Shown here piece by piece: positions 1 to 9,600 of a DNA stretch of 64,000 bases (positions within the stretch are counted from its first letter, which is position 1; every line of letters begins with the position of its first letter). The stretch is from contig VGOW01000006.1 of the NCBI GenBank assembly GCA_016875735.1, positions 1 through 64,000 of the forward strand, in the 5' to 3' direction. Source of the stretch: Chloroflexota bacterium. GTDB lineage: Bacteria; Chloroflexota; Anaerolineae; Anaerolineales; VGOW01. Position numbers and translations under genes: made by a program. Under the pieces are notes generated by a model. That model was not told the origin of the DNA. It worked only from the letters and a program-made list of their open reading frames with translations, and searched no databases.

Positions 1-2
1 CT

Positions 3-292
3 TGGCTGGTGATTGAAGGGAGCAAAGGCCACTTTGCTTTCAATTGAACCACAGCCATTTGAGCGACGCCACTCGCGTGATGCGCTTGATGTTGGCCGCC
101 TGCTTCGCCTATCTGTGGGTTATCTATTTGGGCGTGGCGGCACACCAGAAGGAGTGGACGCCCAGAATCCATCGTGGGCATCGCTGCGGTCTGAGCCTGT
201 TCCAACTTGGGCTGCGACTTTTGGGCCATTTGCTCAAAAATGATTTAGCCCTGCCGGCCAACTTCACCCTTCAGCCAGAAAGTGTCTGGTAG
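3..292 (+). pseudogene. C-terminal remnant of a DDE transposase
   Basis: The third frame at the left edge reads WLVIEGSKGHF and then stops; one base over, another frame (from about position 20 to the TAG at 290-292) reads SHLSDATRVMRLMLAACFA and continues with YLWVIYLG and LSLFQLGLRLL. Together these resemble the last ~90 residues of IS4-type DDE transposases, in which a leucine-rich helix follows the catalytic Glu region. The frame change near positions 20-45 and the absence of upstream sequence mean this is a dead fragment or is cut by the window edge. The family assignment is from recalled sequence patterns, not a search. Confidence 0.5.
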
Positions 293-425
293 TGAAGTTA
301 AGGGAAAGAAAGCGCCTGTGGTGATTTACCGAGTGGAAGGCCTTCAAGGCGTGAGTGAGGGCGCCTTTTATGGGGAAGCGGCCTCCCCCACCAGATTCTC
401 TCTAATGGAGGAGGCCGGGAGGAGA
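293..425. other. Gap downstream of the alpha-2-macroglobulin gene
   Basis: No gene is visible. A GGCCTCC (390-396) and GGAGGAGGCC (405-414) pair could form a short hairpin just past the stop of the minus-strand alpha-2-macroglobulin gene, but no T-run follows, so it is only a weak terminator candidate. Confidence 0.3.
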
Positions 426-3400
426 TTACGGCTCAATCGTGAACTGCATTCCATCCCCGCGCCCCATCACTTCGGGGAAGTAGAACTCGTAACCGGTGGT
501 CGGGATCACGTTGTACGCGCCGGGCAATGAGGCGTGCACGGTGTATGTGTATTCGTACGTTCCCTTCGGCAAATACGTGGCCGAGAGCACAACCTTTTCG
601 TCGCGGAGGTCGGTGTTGGAGAACCACCACCAGCCCCAACCGTAATACAACGGGTCGGCGAAGTTGAGCTCGGGCGGCTGCCCGACAACGCTCGTCGTGA
701 GCAGACTCGTGTCCACCGGCTCGGCGCCCGCCGGGAGGGGGTCTTCGACCACCACGTAATACAGATCGTTCGGGGCGATGATCGTCACCTTCACTTGAAC
801 ATCCTGCCCCACCTTCGCCGAAGTCACCGCCGGGCACTTGGGCTGATTCTTTCCGCCGCATGTTTCATCGGGGATGAAGTATTGGCGAGCGACGACGATG
901 CCTTTGCTCATGGCCTTCACGTCTTTCACCGCTTGATACACGGTGAGGTGCGCGGTGTAATACAGCTGCCCGTCGCCCGCGCCGCGCTCGAACACCAGCC
1001 GGTTGGCTTGATCCTTGAATAGATCGGCGACTTTGACTTGCAGCTGCACCGGGTCGCGCAGATTCTCGGATGAGGCCGCCCCGGCGGTGAGCTCGTTTCC
1101 GTTGACGGCCACGCTGTAGTTGTAGTTCGCTTTCAGTTCTCCGGTGGCGGTCATCCAATCGGTGAGGCCGATGAGCGCCCACGCCGTTTCCTGCGTGCTC
1201 TCCCATGCGCCGTTGGCCTTGCGCGCCACCATCAGCCAGCGCACCACATTCGGATTCAGATTGTTTTCCGGATCGAGTTTCGCCAACGCCGAAAGCGCGA
1301 TGGCGGTGGAGCGCGTGTCGGTGTTCATGTTCCACCAATCGCGCCCGTTCTCTTCCCAGTGCGCGCCGGTGGCCGAGAGGATCGCCGCACTGTTGATATC
1401 CGAGAGCAGTGTTTTGATTCGCGGATCGTTCGGATCGATGATGGACAGCGTCATCGCCAAATACGCCCGCGCATACGTGTCGAGGCGCTGGCGCTTCTCG
1501 TAGATCTGCGCGGTCTCGCTCACGTCGGGCGAGCCGTAATCGGCCAGCGCGTACAGCATGAACGACAGCCGGTTGAGCCGCCACGTCTCTTCGGCGCTGG
1601 TCGTGTCGAGATACGTTCGCAAATAACCGGCGGCATTGTCCATCACCGACTGCGACACGGTGAAGCCCGCCTGTGCCGCTTGATTCAACCCGAACAGCGC
1701 ATAAGCGGTGATGAACGGATTCGATTCGTCGGTGACCCACCAGCCCCAACCGCCGTCGGCGTGTTGCTTGGCGTACAGCCTCTGCGTGCCCACGTTCACC
1801 AGAGTCTTGAGTCGCTGTTCGAGCGCGGGATCGCTCAGCCCCAATTCTTTCAACGCGCGGAAGGTGAGCACGTTGGGCAGGAAGCGCGAGAGAGTCTGCT
1901 CGGTGCATTCGTAGGGGTAGTGTTCAAGGTAGTCGAGGCCGCCGGTCATGGCCGCCGCCAGCGACGGACTCACTTCCACCGAGAGCTGCCCTTGCGAAGC
2001 GTCGTATCGGCGCGGGAGCGCAATCAGTTCGGTGATCGACGCTTGCCCGTCGAGTTCGCCCGCCGTGCCCACCGTTTCGGGCGCGGAGTATTTGTAGATC
2101 GGGATGATCTGATCGGGCGGGAGTCCGAGTGGCGGTTTGGAAGCATCGGAGAATCTGCCGCCCGCCGCAGTGAACGTCAGCACCGCGCCGGGAGCATCTT
2201 CGATGGTGACCGTCCAATCGACGCGGGCGCGATCGCCGGCCTTCACCGCGATCGACTGGGTGGCCGGAGTGGAAGCCGCCAACGTGAATCCCGAACCGGC
2301 CACGCTCACCTCCACCGTGAGGTCGGCGGCGGTGTTGTTGTTCACCACCGCGCCGAGCTGCGCCGTGTCGCCGACGACGAAGAAGCGCGGCGTGACCGGG
2401 CGAATGAGCAAATCTTTGGTGGCGACGATGTCCACCGTGCTTTGGCCCACGAGCGAGTCTTTGCTGATGCCGCGCGCGTCGAGCCGCCAGGTGGTGAGGT
2501 TGTCGGGCAGTGTGATCGAAACGTTCGCTTCGCCCTTCGCATCGGTGGCGACGGTGGCATTCCAATAGGCCGTGTCGCGGAAGTCGCCGCGCACTTCGAG
2601 GAAGCCTGCCTCCGCGCCGCCGCCGCCGCCCTTTTGCCGCGCCGTCTCGACGTTGAGTTGATCGACCGAGAGGGTGAGGCCCACGGCGGTGCGCACGCTG
2701 AGTCCGCGTTCGCCGTAAAAGGCGTCGAGGATGGGCCCGCTGTTGGGCGCGGCCAGCGAGAGCGCCGCGAGATCGGTGAGGGCGAGAGAGAATTCGGCCT
2801 GCACCGGCTGGCCTTGATAGTCGGTTGCTTTCACGCTGTACGTCACTGTATCGCGCGGGCCCACTTTCGTTTTGTCGGGCGTAAGGGTGACGGCGATCTC
2901 TTGCTGTTCGTTGCTCACTTTGAGATGCGCGAGGCCCATGCGGAAGGCCGGCGCGGGGCTCGTTTCATCCACGCCCTTGATGATCACCACCGACACGTAC
3001 ACATCGGGCGCGTAATCGGGGGTAATTGGCAATCGGTAAAGGGTGCTGTTGCTCGTCAGAGTCAGCACTTCGGTTTGGTAGAAGCCGCCGCGCTCCACCG
3101 TGATCAGCGCCTTTGTTTCGCCCGCGAACGGAGAGGGGATGAGAATGGCGGCGGTGTCACCGGGCTTGTATTGCTTGCGGTCGGGCACGAGGTTGATGCG
3201 GTTGTTGTTGTCTTGCCGCCACGAGATGAACTCGTTCGACGTGACCCAGATGTACGACGCGGCGCGCACTTCGTGCCCGCGGGAATCTTTGGAAGTGACG
3301 AGCACTTTATACGTGCCGCCTTTCGACGGCGTGAACGCGGCAACGGCTTTGCCGTTGGCGCCGGTGGTCACGGTGTCGGTTGCCACTTGGGTGTCTTTGG

Positions 3401-6386
3401 CTTTGCATCCCCAGAAGGCGTTGCCGAACTCATCCTCTTCCTGCGCGCAGAACCATTCATGCTCGAAGAAGGTGACATCGACTCGGTGATTGGGGCTCGA
3501 CTCGCCCGCCCAATCCACCGTGATGATGTTGAACTTTGATTCCTCGCCCGCGCGGCCCACGAACTCGTCCGGGCCGACTCCGAGATAGAACTCGCCCTGA
3601 TGCACGATCACTTCGGTGCGGCCGCTCACCTGTTGGCCGCTGATGTCGGTGACGGTGGCTTCGAGGGTGAACACTTGCGAGGTGGTGCGCTTGCCGATGT
3701 CGGCGGGGATGTCGAGTTTGAGGCGGCCCTGCGCGTCGGTCTTGCCTTCGCCGCTGGCGATCACTTCGCCGAACGCGCCGTAGAAGGGCGTGCCTTCGCC
3801 GGAGGTGTAATCGAAGTCGGAGAAGTCGTAGTAGCCGGGGCCGTCGTATTGAAAGAAGCGGTTGGCCGAGAGCAGTGTCCACGACACCTCGGCGTCGGTG
3901 ACTGCGCCGCCGAAGAAGAAGTTAGATTCGACGGTGGCGCGAATCGTGTCGCCCTGAGTCACTTCGGCTTTGTCGGTGGTGACGTTGACCAAGAATTCGG
4001 GTTTGTGGTATTCGGCGACGAGGAAGCCGAGATTGGAATACAGCCGCTCGTCTCCCGCCATCGCGGTGATGCTGTAGTAGCCGGTGCTGGCCGCGTCGGA
4101 GAGGGTGAAAGCGTCAGCGATGGTTCCGTATTCGGTCAACGGCAGTTCGCCCTCGTACACGTTCTCGCCCTGATCGTTGGTGACGGTCACGAACACTTTG
4201 TTGAGATCGGGCAGGGTGAAGCGCGCATCATGCTCGATGCGGACGATGCCCTTGAACGACACTTCTTGCCCGGGGCGATACACCGGGCGGTCGGTGTAAA
4301 GATACACCGTGCCGAAGGGCGGATAGTAGTTGGCGTTGAGGTTGAAATCGTAGGCTTCGATGCCGTTGGCCCATTGCGACATGGCGATGGCGAAGTCGTC
4401 GCCGCCATCGGGATAGGCTACGGCGTAAATGTTCGTCCACAGATCGGGCAAACCCGCATCGGGGCTGGCGAGATGACCGCCGCCGCTTTTGCCCTGCGCG
4501 AAGTTGAGAAGCGAGGCGCGGAAGAGTCCGTTCCCATCGGTGACGCCGGAGGTGTTTCCGGCGAGCGTGCCGAAATCGGAGTTGCGAATCTCGACAGGCA
4601 GGTTAGCAATGGGTTGTCCGGTTTGTTGATCGGTGACCCACACCAGCGCTTCGTCGAAAGTGGTTTTGAGGGTGATGTTGTATTTCGAGACAACGAGGAT
4701 GTGGCTCATCTTTCCGTACGGCCCATCGGCCTCGAGCCAATAGAGGCCGGGCGACAACGCGGAGCCGTCTTCGGTCATATCGAGTTTGAGGTAGGCATTT
4801 TCGTTAGGGAACTGCTCCACATCCACGTGCCATTCGCGCATGAGATCGTTGGGATCAAAGGTGTTGCGGAAGTCGTACGAGTTGGGGGCGTTGAGCCGTG
4901 CGAAGTCGGTGGAGGTGAGGCGATACAGCCGGAAGTTGAGGCTGTAGTAGTTGCGATAGGTGACGTACAGCGAGGTGGGTTGGTAGGCCGAATACACGCC
5001 GATGTCGCCGCGCGTGTTGAATTGCAGAATCGGATCGTAGTCGAGGGTGCGGAAGTGAACGACGGTCGGAGTCCCGATCTTGTTTCCATAGGGGTCGGCC
5101 ATCTCCGCGCCGAGCGTGATGGTGTAATCGGTAGAAGGCTTGAAATCGAAACTGATGAAATACGAGCGGTCGTAATCGCTGTAGTAATCGTAAGTGGATT
5201 TGGCGTCGGGCGAGACAGTGACGTTGTTTCGCAATGTCTTCTCGTTCATCGGCGAAGTAAACTGAATGCGGAAACCATAGAACGGGTTGACCGTGCCGCC
5301 CTCCGGCGGATCGGTGTAATCGATGCTGGGGAACAGCACGGTGTTGAACGATGAATCGAGCGCGGTGTCCAACGGGGTTTGGCCGTCGATGGCTTTGGCG
5401 GCGCTGTTGATGGAAACGGTGTACGTCGTTTTGAGATCGAGCAAACGATTCGCGGTGAAGATTATCACCGTGCCGTCGTCGTTCCACTCGAACTTGCCAG
5501 CCACAGGGGCGCCGCCAGCGGCCACGCGGAACGCCGACTCGGTGCTGGCTCTATCCATGGGCTGATTGAAGGTGACGATGATGGGAGAATCGAGCCGCAC
5601 ATCGAATTGGCCGAAGAAAGGCTCGATGCTGACGACCGAGGGCGGCAGGGTGCTGAACGACCACGAGAAATCATCGTCGAGCAAACTGCCTTCGGTGCTG
5701 GTGAGGCCGCCGGCCACGGTGGCCGTGTACGTCGTGCTTCCAGCCAACGCCTTCTCGGGGCGGAAGACGAAAATGCTGGTGTTGAGCCATTCGCCTTTGC
5801 CCGGCACGGGCGGATCGAGGGTGAGCGGGTTGGGCAGGCTGCCCGCGTCGGCCCCTACGGGGAGGCCGAGCGGCACTACCGGGCGGTTGAACATCACCGT
5901 GATGGCCGCGCTCACTTCCACGCCGAGCGTGTCGGGCGCGGGGAGGACTTGCGCCACTTCGAGGAAGCCGATGGTGTCGGCGTTGAAGGTGAAGGCCTCT
6001 TCGAGGGCGAGGCCGGCGGCGCTCTTCGCGCCCGCGCCGATGGTGATGATGTATCGAGTCGCGCGGGCGAGCGGGGCCAACGGGGTGAAGCGCACGGTGG
6101 CGTCGTCCAGCCACGTGAACGCGCCCGTGAGTGCGGGCGTCACAGCAAAGGCGGTTTCCACCGAAGCGCGATCCATCGCTTGATCGAAGTACACGTCAAT
6201 CGCGCCGTCAATCGGGAGTTCATCGCCGCGCCCCGGAAAGTGATCGGCCACGACGGGCGCGGCCGGCGGCAGGGGCGTGGGTTGCGGGGTGGCAGTGGGC
6301 GCGGGGGTGATGCCGCCGCACTGGCAGGCCAAGGCGACGATGACGAGAAGCGAGAAAACTTGGAAGAGGCGAGTGAGTGGTTTCAT
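426..6386 (-). CDS. Alpha-2-macroglobulin family lipoprotein with N-terminal Ig-like domains
   Basis: Large surface protein of about 1986 residues, expected to trap attacking proteases outside the cell. The chosen start (ATG at 6384-6386) gives MKPLTRLFQVFSLLVIVALA followed by Cys-Gln-Cys, a lipoprotein-type signal, then a Pro/Thr linker. A longer frame reaches 6551 but would run through a terminator. Three Big_5-like Ig repeats follow (signature FDQAMDRAS or FNQPMDRAS). An MG2-like domain with YTDRPVYRPGQ lies near residue 700. The A2M core motif TWRLDARGIS leads to the thioester motif CTEQ at about residues 1494-1497 in PYECTEQTLSR, so the covalent trap looks intact. The C-terminal third is the thioester/complement-like region. 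Bacterial A2Ms often sit beside pbpC; here the neighbour is a penicillin-acylase-family gene. Confidence 0.93.
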   Translation of the reverse strand: MKPLTRLFQVFSLLVIVALACQCGGITPAPTATPQPTPLPPAAPVVADHFPGRGDELPIDGAIDVYFDQAMDRASVETAFAVTPALTGAFTWLDDATVRFTPLAPLARATRYIITIGAGAKSAAGLALEEAFTFNADTIGFLEVAQVLPAPDTLGVEVSAAITVMFNRPVVPLGLPVGADAGSLPNPLTLDPPVPGKGEWLNTSIFVFRPEKALAGSTTYTATVAGGLTSTEGSLLDDDFSWSFSTLPPSVVSIEPFFGQFDVRLDSPIIVTFNQPMDRASTESAFRVAAGGAPVAGKFEWNDDGTVIIFTANRLLDLKTTYTVSINSAAKAIDGQTPLDTALDSSFNTVLFPSIDYTDPPEGGTVNPFYGFRIQFTSPMNEKTLRNNVTVSPDAKSTYDYYSDYDRSYFISFDFKPSTDYTITLGAEMADPYGNKIGTPTVVHFRTLDYDPILQFNTRGDIGVYSAYQPTSLYVTYRNYYSLNFRLYRLTSTDFARLNAPNSYDFRNTFDPNDLMREWHVDVEQFPNENAYLKLDMTEDGSALSPGLYWLEADGPYGKMSHILVVSKYNITLKTTFDEALVWVTDQQTGQPIANLPVEIRNSDFGTLAGNTSGVTDGNGLFRASLLNFAQGKSGGGHLASPDAGLPDLWTNIYAVAYPDGGDDFAIAMSQWANGIEAYDFNLNANYYPPFGTVYLYTDRPVYRPGQEVSFKGIVRIEHDARFTLPDLNKVFVTVTNDQGENVYEGELPLTEYGTIADAFTLSDAASTGYYSITAMAGDERLYSNLGFLVAEYHKPEFLVNVTTDKAEVTQGDTIRATVESNFFFGGAVTDAEVSWTLLSANRFFQYDGPGYYDFSDFDYTSGEGTPFYGAFGEVIASGEGKTDAQGRLKLDIPADIGKRTTSQVFTLEATVTDISGQQVSGRTEVIVHQGEFYLGVGPDEFVGRAGEESKFNIITVDWAGESSPNHRVDVTFFEHEWFCAQEEDEFGNAFWGCKAKDTQVATDTVTTGANGKAVAAFTPSKGGTYKVLVTSKDSRGHEVRAASYIWVTSNEFISWRQDNNNRINLVPDRKQYKPGDTAAILIPSPFAGETKALITVERGGFYQTEVLTLTSNSTLYRLPITPDYAPDVYVSVVIIKGVDETSPAPAFRMGLAHLKVSNEQQEIAVTLTPDKTKVGPRDTVTYSVKATDYQGQPVQAEFSLALTDLAALSLAAPNSGPILDAFYGERGLSVRTAVGLTLSVDQLNVETARQKGGGGGAEAGFLEVRGDFRDTAYWNATVATDAKGEANVSITLPDNLTTWRLDARGISKDSLVGQSTVDIVATKDLLIRPVTPRFFVVGDTAQLGAVVNNNTAADLTVEVSVAGSGFTLAASTPATQSIAVKAGDRARVDWTVTIEDAPGAVLTFTAAGGRFSDASKPPLGLPPDQIIPIYKYSAPETVGTAGELDGQASITELIALPRRYDASQGQLSVEVSPSLAAAMTGGLDYLEHYPYECTEQTLSRFLPNVLTFRALKELGLSDPALEQRLKTLVNVGTQRLYAKQHADGGWGWWVTDESNPFITAYALFGLNQAAQAGFTVSQSVMDNAAGYLRTYLDTTSAEETWRLNRLSFMLYALADYGSPDVSETAQIYEKRQRLDTYARAYLAMTLSIIDPNDPRIKTLLSDINSAAILSATGAHWEENGRDWWNMNTDTRSTAIALSALAKLDPENNLNPNVVRWLMVARKANGAWESTQETAWALIGLTDWMTATGELKANYNYSVAVNGNELTAGAASSENLRDPVQLQVKVADLFKDQANRLVFERGAGDGQLYYTAHLTVYQAVKDVKAMSKGIVVARQYFIPDETCGGKNQPKCPAVTSAKVGQDVQVKVTIIAPNDLYYVVVEDPLPAGAEPVDTSLLTTSVVGQPPELNFADPLYYGWGWWWFSNTDLRDEKVVLSATYLPKGTYEYTYTVHASLPGAYNVIPTTGYEFYFPEVMGRGDGMQFTIEP

Positions 6387-6525
6387 GGTTGGGCAGCTCG
6401 GTGGTGGGGTGGTTCGGTGGTTAGGGTCGAGAGGCGGCAAGAAAGGAGAGTCGCTCGCCGCGCGAGGATAAGATGCGGGCAGGCGGGGGAAAGTTCCGCC
6501 TGTGGCAGTGATTGTACATCGGATC

Positions 6526-6567
6526 AAAAAAGCCCTCCCCCCGTTAGCCATGACCGGCGGGGAGGGG
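6526..6567 (-). terminator. Rho-independent terminator after the penicillin acylase gene
   Basis: On the minus strand CCCTCCCC (6566-6559) pairs with GGGGAGGG (6540-6533) and is followed by C and six T. It lies between the acylase stop (6625) and the alpha-2-macroglobulin start (6386), which also argues against the longer reading frame for that gene. Confidence 0.75.
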
Positions 6568-6580
6568 TAAATTTCACTCT

Positions 6581-6613
6581 GAACATCACAGGTCTCAGAG
6601 GTCTGTGATGTTC
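6581..6613. repeat. Perfect 11-bp inverted repeat
   Basis: GAACATCACAG (6581-6591) and CTGTGATGTTC (6603-6613) flank an 11-nt loop that is itself partly self-complementary. It sits between the acylase stop codon and the terminator and may act as a second 3' hairpin or an RNA-stability element. Confidence 0.6.
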
Positions 6614-6624
6614 TTGACGGGTTT

Positions 6625-9168
6625 CTAGGGTTTCAGAGTGAGTGTTTGCCGCGCCGCGCCTTCAATCGCCGGGCGATCCCACAACATGGGGTGATATTCG
6701 ATCATGCGCCACGGGTCGATCATGTCGTTGTAGTGCCCGTTGAACGGATGACCCGATTGGCCGGTGGTGTGCATGGTCTGCGAGTTGTTGAGGTTGGAGA
6801 AGTCAACGATCATTCGCATCGAGGGCACGCTCGAGACTTCGAATGTTCTCGGCGCGCTGTCGTCGCCGGGAGGGGCGATGCGGTAGCCGGTGGCGTTGAC
6901 TTGATCGGTGCCGCCGGAGGTGTTGACCGGGCCGCGATTGAAAATGGCCTCGACGAGGGCGATGCCCGACTTGCCGAAGGTTTGATTGCGGAAGGTGGCG
7001 GTGTGCAGTTTGCCCCACGCCCACTGCGCGGTGTCGGCGCCCATTCGGCTTTCGGCTTCGGCGTAGGCTTCGGCAAACGATTGGGTGAGAATGTCATCGC
7101 GCTTCTCGACGATGTTGGCGGTGGCGGCGTTGTCCCACCAGTGATTGTCGGGCTGTTGAAGCAGGCTGTGCACGGCCACTTGAGTCACATCGCCGGGGCC
7201 GGGCCACAGGTCTTGGCGATCTTTTAATTCATCGTAAAAGGTGTTGCTCACCAGCCGCGCCCAAAAGAGGTTGTAGAGCGCGGCGGGGCCGGAATCCATG
7301 TGCTGTTGAAAATCCCACGCGGTGAGGTAGGCGAGGCCGTTTTGCAGTTTGGGATCGCTGAAGGCGAGGGTGGAGAGGAAGGGCATGATCTCACGGGCGG
7401 AGAGGTTTTCGTTGTCGCCCTGCATGGCTTTGATGTCGTCGGCGGTGATCGGGAATCCGGCGATGATCATATCCACGATGCGTTGGGCGCGATAGCCGCG
7501 ATCCCAATCGAGGGAGATGATGTACGGGTAATCGGGGCCGACGACGGCGTTGTTGGCGGTGGCAATGTATCCCTGCGGCGGGTTGTACGAATAGGGCAGT
7601 TCCTCGAACGGAATGTAGCCCTGCCATTCGTAATCGTCGCCCCAGCCGGGCACGGGCAATAGGCCGTCGTGATTGCGGCGGATGGGAATGAGGCCGGGCG
7701 ATTGATAGCCGATGTTGCCGTCCACGTCGGCATACACTACGTTTTGCGAGGGCACACTCCAATCGCGCAGGGCATTGCGAAACTCGTCCCAGTTCTGCGC
7801 GCGATTCATTTTGAGGATGGCTTGGAAGGTGAGCGAGGGTTCGGCCAGCGCCGTCCAGCGCAGAGCAATGCCTGCCGGCGCGGGGATGTCGACTCCGCTA
7901 TAACTGCCGCTGAGGTTGCGCGCCGCCGAATTCACTTCGTTGATGATCGGGCCGTGGCGAGTGACACGAACGTTGAGGGCGAGGGTAGTGGTGTCGGTGT
8001 CTGGGTTGTAAATGCCCTTCGCCGTTTCGGGGTGTTCGGGGTCGGGCTCAACTTGCCCGGCCACGGTGATGATCTCGGTGATCACTTGCGCGTCCGTCCA
8101 CACGCCGTTCACTTCATATTGGTTGGGGTTATCGGGGTTGATCTTTTCAAGGTAGAGGTCTTGCACGTCGGGGCCGAGGTTGGTGACTCCCCAGGCGATG
8201 CGTTGATTGTGGCCGATGATCACGCCCGGCGCTCCGGCGAACGAGAAGCCGACAACGTCGTAGGGGCAGATATCTGAAATGCGGCGGCAGTGCAGGCCGA
8301 CTTCGTGCCAGATCGACGGCATTTGGATTCCGAGATGTGGGTCGTTGGCGAGGTAGGGTTTGCCGGTGTCGGTGAGTTTGCCCGAGATCACCCAGTTGTT
8401 CGAGCCGATGCTGTCGAAACCACCGCCCGTGAGCGCATTCAACTCATTCACCGAAGCCATCGCGCTCGAAGGGTCGAAGCCGAAGGCGGGGTTGGGAATA
8501 ATGATCGGGCGGCCGGAAGGGTACAGCGGCTTCAACTCAAGGGCCGCGTCCACTCCCAACAGTTGAATCAGCGCCACACGATCCAGCTCATCATCCATGT
8601 TGCCGCCCAAATCCCACGACATCACCTTGACCCACGTGAGGGTGTTGATGACGGTCCACTTTTCGGGCTCGTACTTCGAACCTTGAGCGCGGAGAAGGGT
8701 GTACTCCAAACCGGGCGCTTTGTTGGTGGCGAGGTAAGCGTTCACGCCGTCGGCGTACCACTGGAGGGCCTGCCGCGTTGGCTCGTCGAGCGCGGCCTCA
8801 TCTTGCGCCGCCGCCCGATTCCAACCGAGCGCGCGAATGAAACGATCGGTGCCCAATGTGGCCTCGCCGAAAATTTCCGAGAGCCGCCCACTGCCGATGT
8901 GCCGCCAAAAATCCATTTGCCAGAATCGATCCTGCGCGTGCACATAGCCCTGCGCGAAAAGCAAATCGTGCGTCGACTCGGCGTAGATGTGCGGCACGCC
9001 CCAATCGTCGCGGTAGATGTTCACTTCGTTCTGCAAACCCTCGGCGCGGATCGTTCCCGCCGTCTGCGGCATGGGCGAGCGGATGATGTAGCCGATGACA
9101 CCGGCAAAGGTGATGACGATGATCATCACCACCGTCAGAACAATTTTGAGCAAGCGGCCAAGATTCAT
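6625..9168 (-). CDS. Penicillin acylase family N-terminal nucleophile hydrolase
   Basis: About 847-residue precursor of an amidase of the penicillin G acylase / acyl-homoserine-lactone acylase superfamily (peptidase S45 fold). The start MNLGRLLKIVLTVVMIIVIT is preceded by AGAGGAGA about 10 nt upstream; a frame extension to 9204 lacks a ribosome site. A single N-terminal membrane or signal segment precedes DWGVPHIYAES, typical of the alpha chain. The autocleavage and nucleophile site is Gly-Ser-Asn-Asn-Trp (Ser about residue 256), the start of the beta chain. The substrate cannot be read from sequence: beta-lactam, acyl-homoserine lactone and other N-acyl amides are all possible. It is exported, probably membrane tethered. 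A promoter lies just upstream and a terminator downstream, so it appears monocistronic. Confidence 0.92.
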   Translation of the reverse strand: MNLGRLLKIVLTVVMIIVITFAGVIGYIIRSPMPQTAGTIRAEGLQNEVNIYRDDWGVPHIYAESTHDLLFAQGYVHAQDRFWQMDFWRHIGSGRLSEIFGEATLGTDRFIRALGWNRAAAQDEAALDEPTRQALQWYADGVNAYLATNKAPGLEYTLLRAQGSKYEPEKWTVINTLTWVKVMSWDLGGNMDDELDRVALIQLLGVDAALELKPLYPSGRPIIIPNPAFGFDPSSAMASVNELNALTGGGFDSIGSNNWVISGKLTDTGKPYLANDPHLGIQMPSIWHEVGLHCRRISDICPYDVVGFSFAGAPGVIIGHNQRIAWGVTNLGPDVQDLYLEKINPDNPNQYEVNGVWTDAQVITEIITVAGQVEPDPEHPETAKGIYNPDTDTTTLALNVRVTRHGPIINEVNSAARNLSGSYSGVDIPAPAGIALRWTALAEPSLTFQAILKMNRAQNWDEFRNALRDWSVPSQNVVYADVDGNIGYQSPGLIPIRRNHDGLLPVPGWGDDYEWQGYIPFEELPYSYNPPQGYIATANNAVVGPDYPYIISLDWDRGYRAQRIVDMIIAGFPITADDIKAMQGDNENLSAREIMPFLSTLAFSDPKLQNGLAYLTAWDFQQHMDSGPAALYNLFWARLVSNTFYDELKDRQDLWPGPGDVTQVAVHSLLQQPDNHWWDNAATANIVEKRDDILTQSFAEAYAEAESRMGADTAQWAWGKLHTATFRNQTFGKSGIALVEAIFNRGPVNTSGGTDQVNATGYRIAPPGDDSAPRTFEVSSVPSMRMIVDFSNLNNSQTMHTTGQSGHPFNGHYNDMIDPWRMIEYHPMLWDRPAIEGAARQTLTLKP

Positions 9169-9194
9169 GGTGGGCAAGTCTCCTCTGGGGCGCG

Positions 9195-9223
9195 ATTGTG
9201 GCACGAAGAAGGTGCGATGTCAA
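9195..9223 (-). promoter_or_regulatory. Sigma-70-type promoter of the penicillin acylase gene
   Basis: Reading the minus strand, TTGACA (9223-9218), a 17-nt spacer and CACAAT (9200-9195) lie 27 nt upstream of the chosen ATG. The perfect -35 box and ideal spacing make this one of the clearest promoters in the window. Confidence 0.65.
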
Positions 9224-9246
9224 ACACAAAGTTATAATCATGTGCG

Positions 9247-9600
9247 ATGCGCTCTCGCCACACCGTTGCCGCCGCGCTCACTTCGCCCGTCGTCGCTTTC
9301 AACATCACCTTTCTCCTTTCCTTCCCGCTGTGCGCGCTGGCAGGCTACTGGCTGTGCCACGATCTCACCCATGATCGCCGCGCCGCATTCATCGGCGGAC
9401 TCGTGTGGGGATTCTTCCCCCAGCCCTCGCGCCGCAACGCGGCCATTGCCGGAGTCGCGCTGGCTGTTGCCGCCACCATTCATCCCATCAACGTTGCATA
9501 TTTCCTTTTGCCTTTCCTCTTCGTCGTTATCTCCCTCTTTCTTTGGGACACCCGCCAGCCATTCAATCTCCAATCTCTAATCTCCAATCTTTTCTCCTCA
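9247..9600 (+). pseudogene. Broken membrane glycosyltransferase, fragment 1
   Basis: The frame reads hydrophobic segments (AFNITFLLSFPLCALAGYW, AGVALAVAATIHPINVAYF) like the middle of a multi-pass dolichyl-phosphate-type glycosyltransferase. The N-terminal portion with catalytic acidic loops is missing, and the segment between RRAAFIGG and the next helix looks collapsed. The useful frame ends at the heptamer array 9561-9588, where the homologous sequence continues in another frame. Confidence 0.5.
9561..9588. repeat. Heptamer array at a frameshift
   Basis: Four 7-nt units (attcaat, ctccaat, ctctaat, ctccaat) in perfect register. Seven is not a multiple of three, so unit gain or loss changes the frame; the broken glycosyltransferase changes frame here. 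Confidence 0.8.

Noticed and set aside
1359-3539. 726-codon open frame on the plus strand opposite the alpha-2-macroglobulin gene
   Set aside because: Arg/His/Gly-rich translation with no motifs; a shadow of third-position GC bias in the real gene.
6387-6551. N-terminal extension of the alpha-2-macroglobulin frame
   Set aside because: It would include a terminator hairpin and place a signal peptide 55 residues inside the protein.
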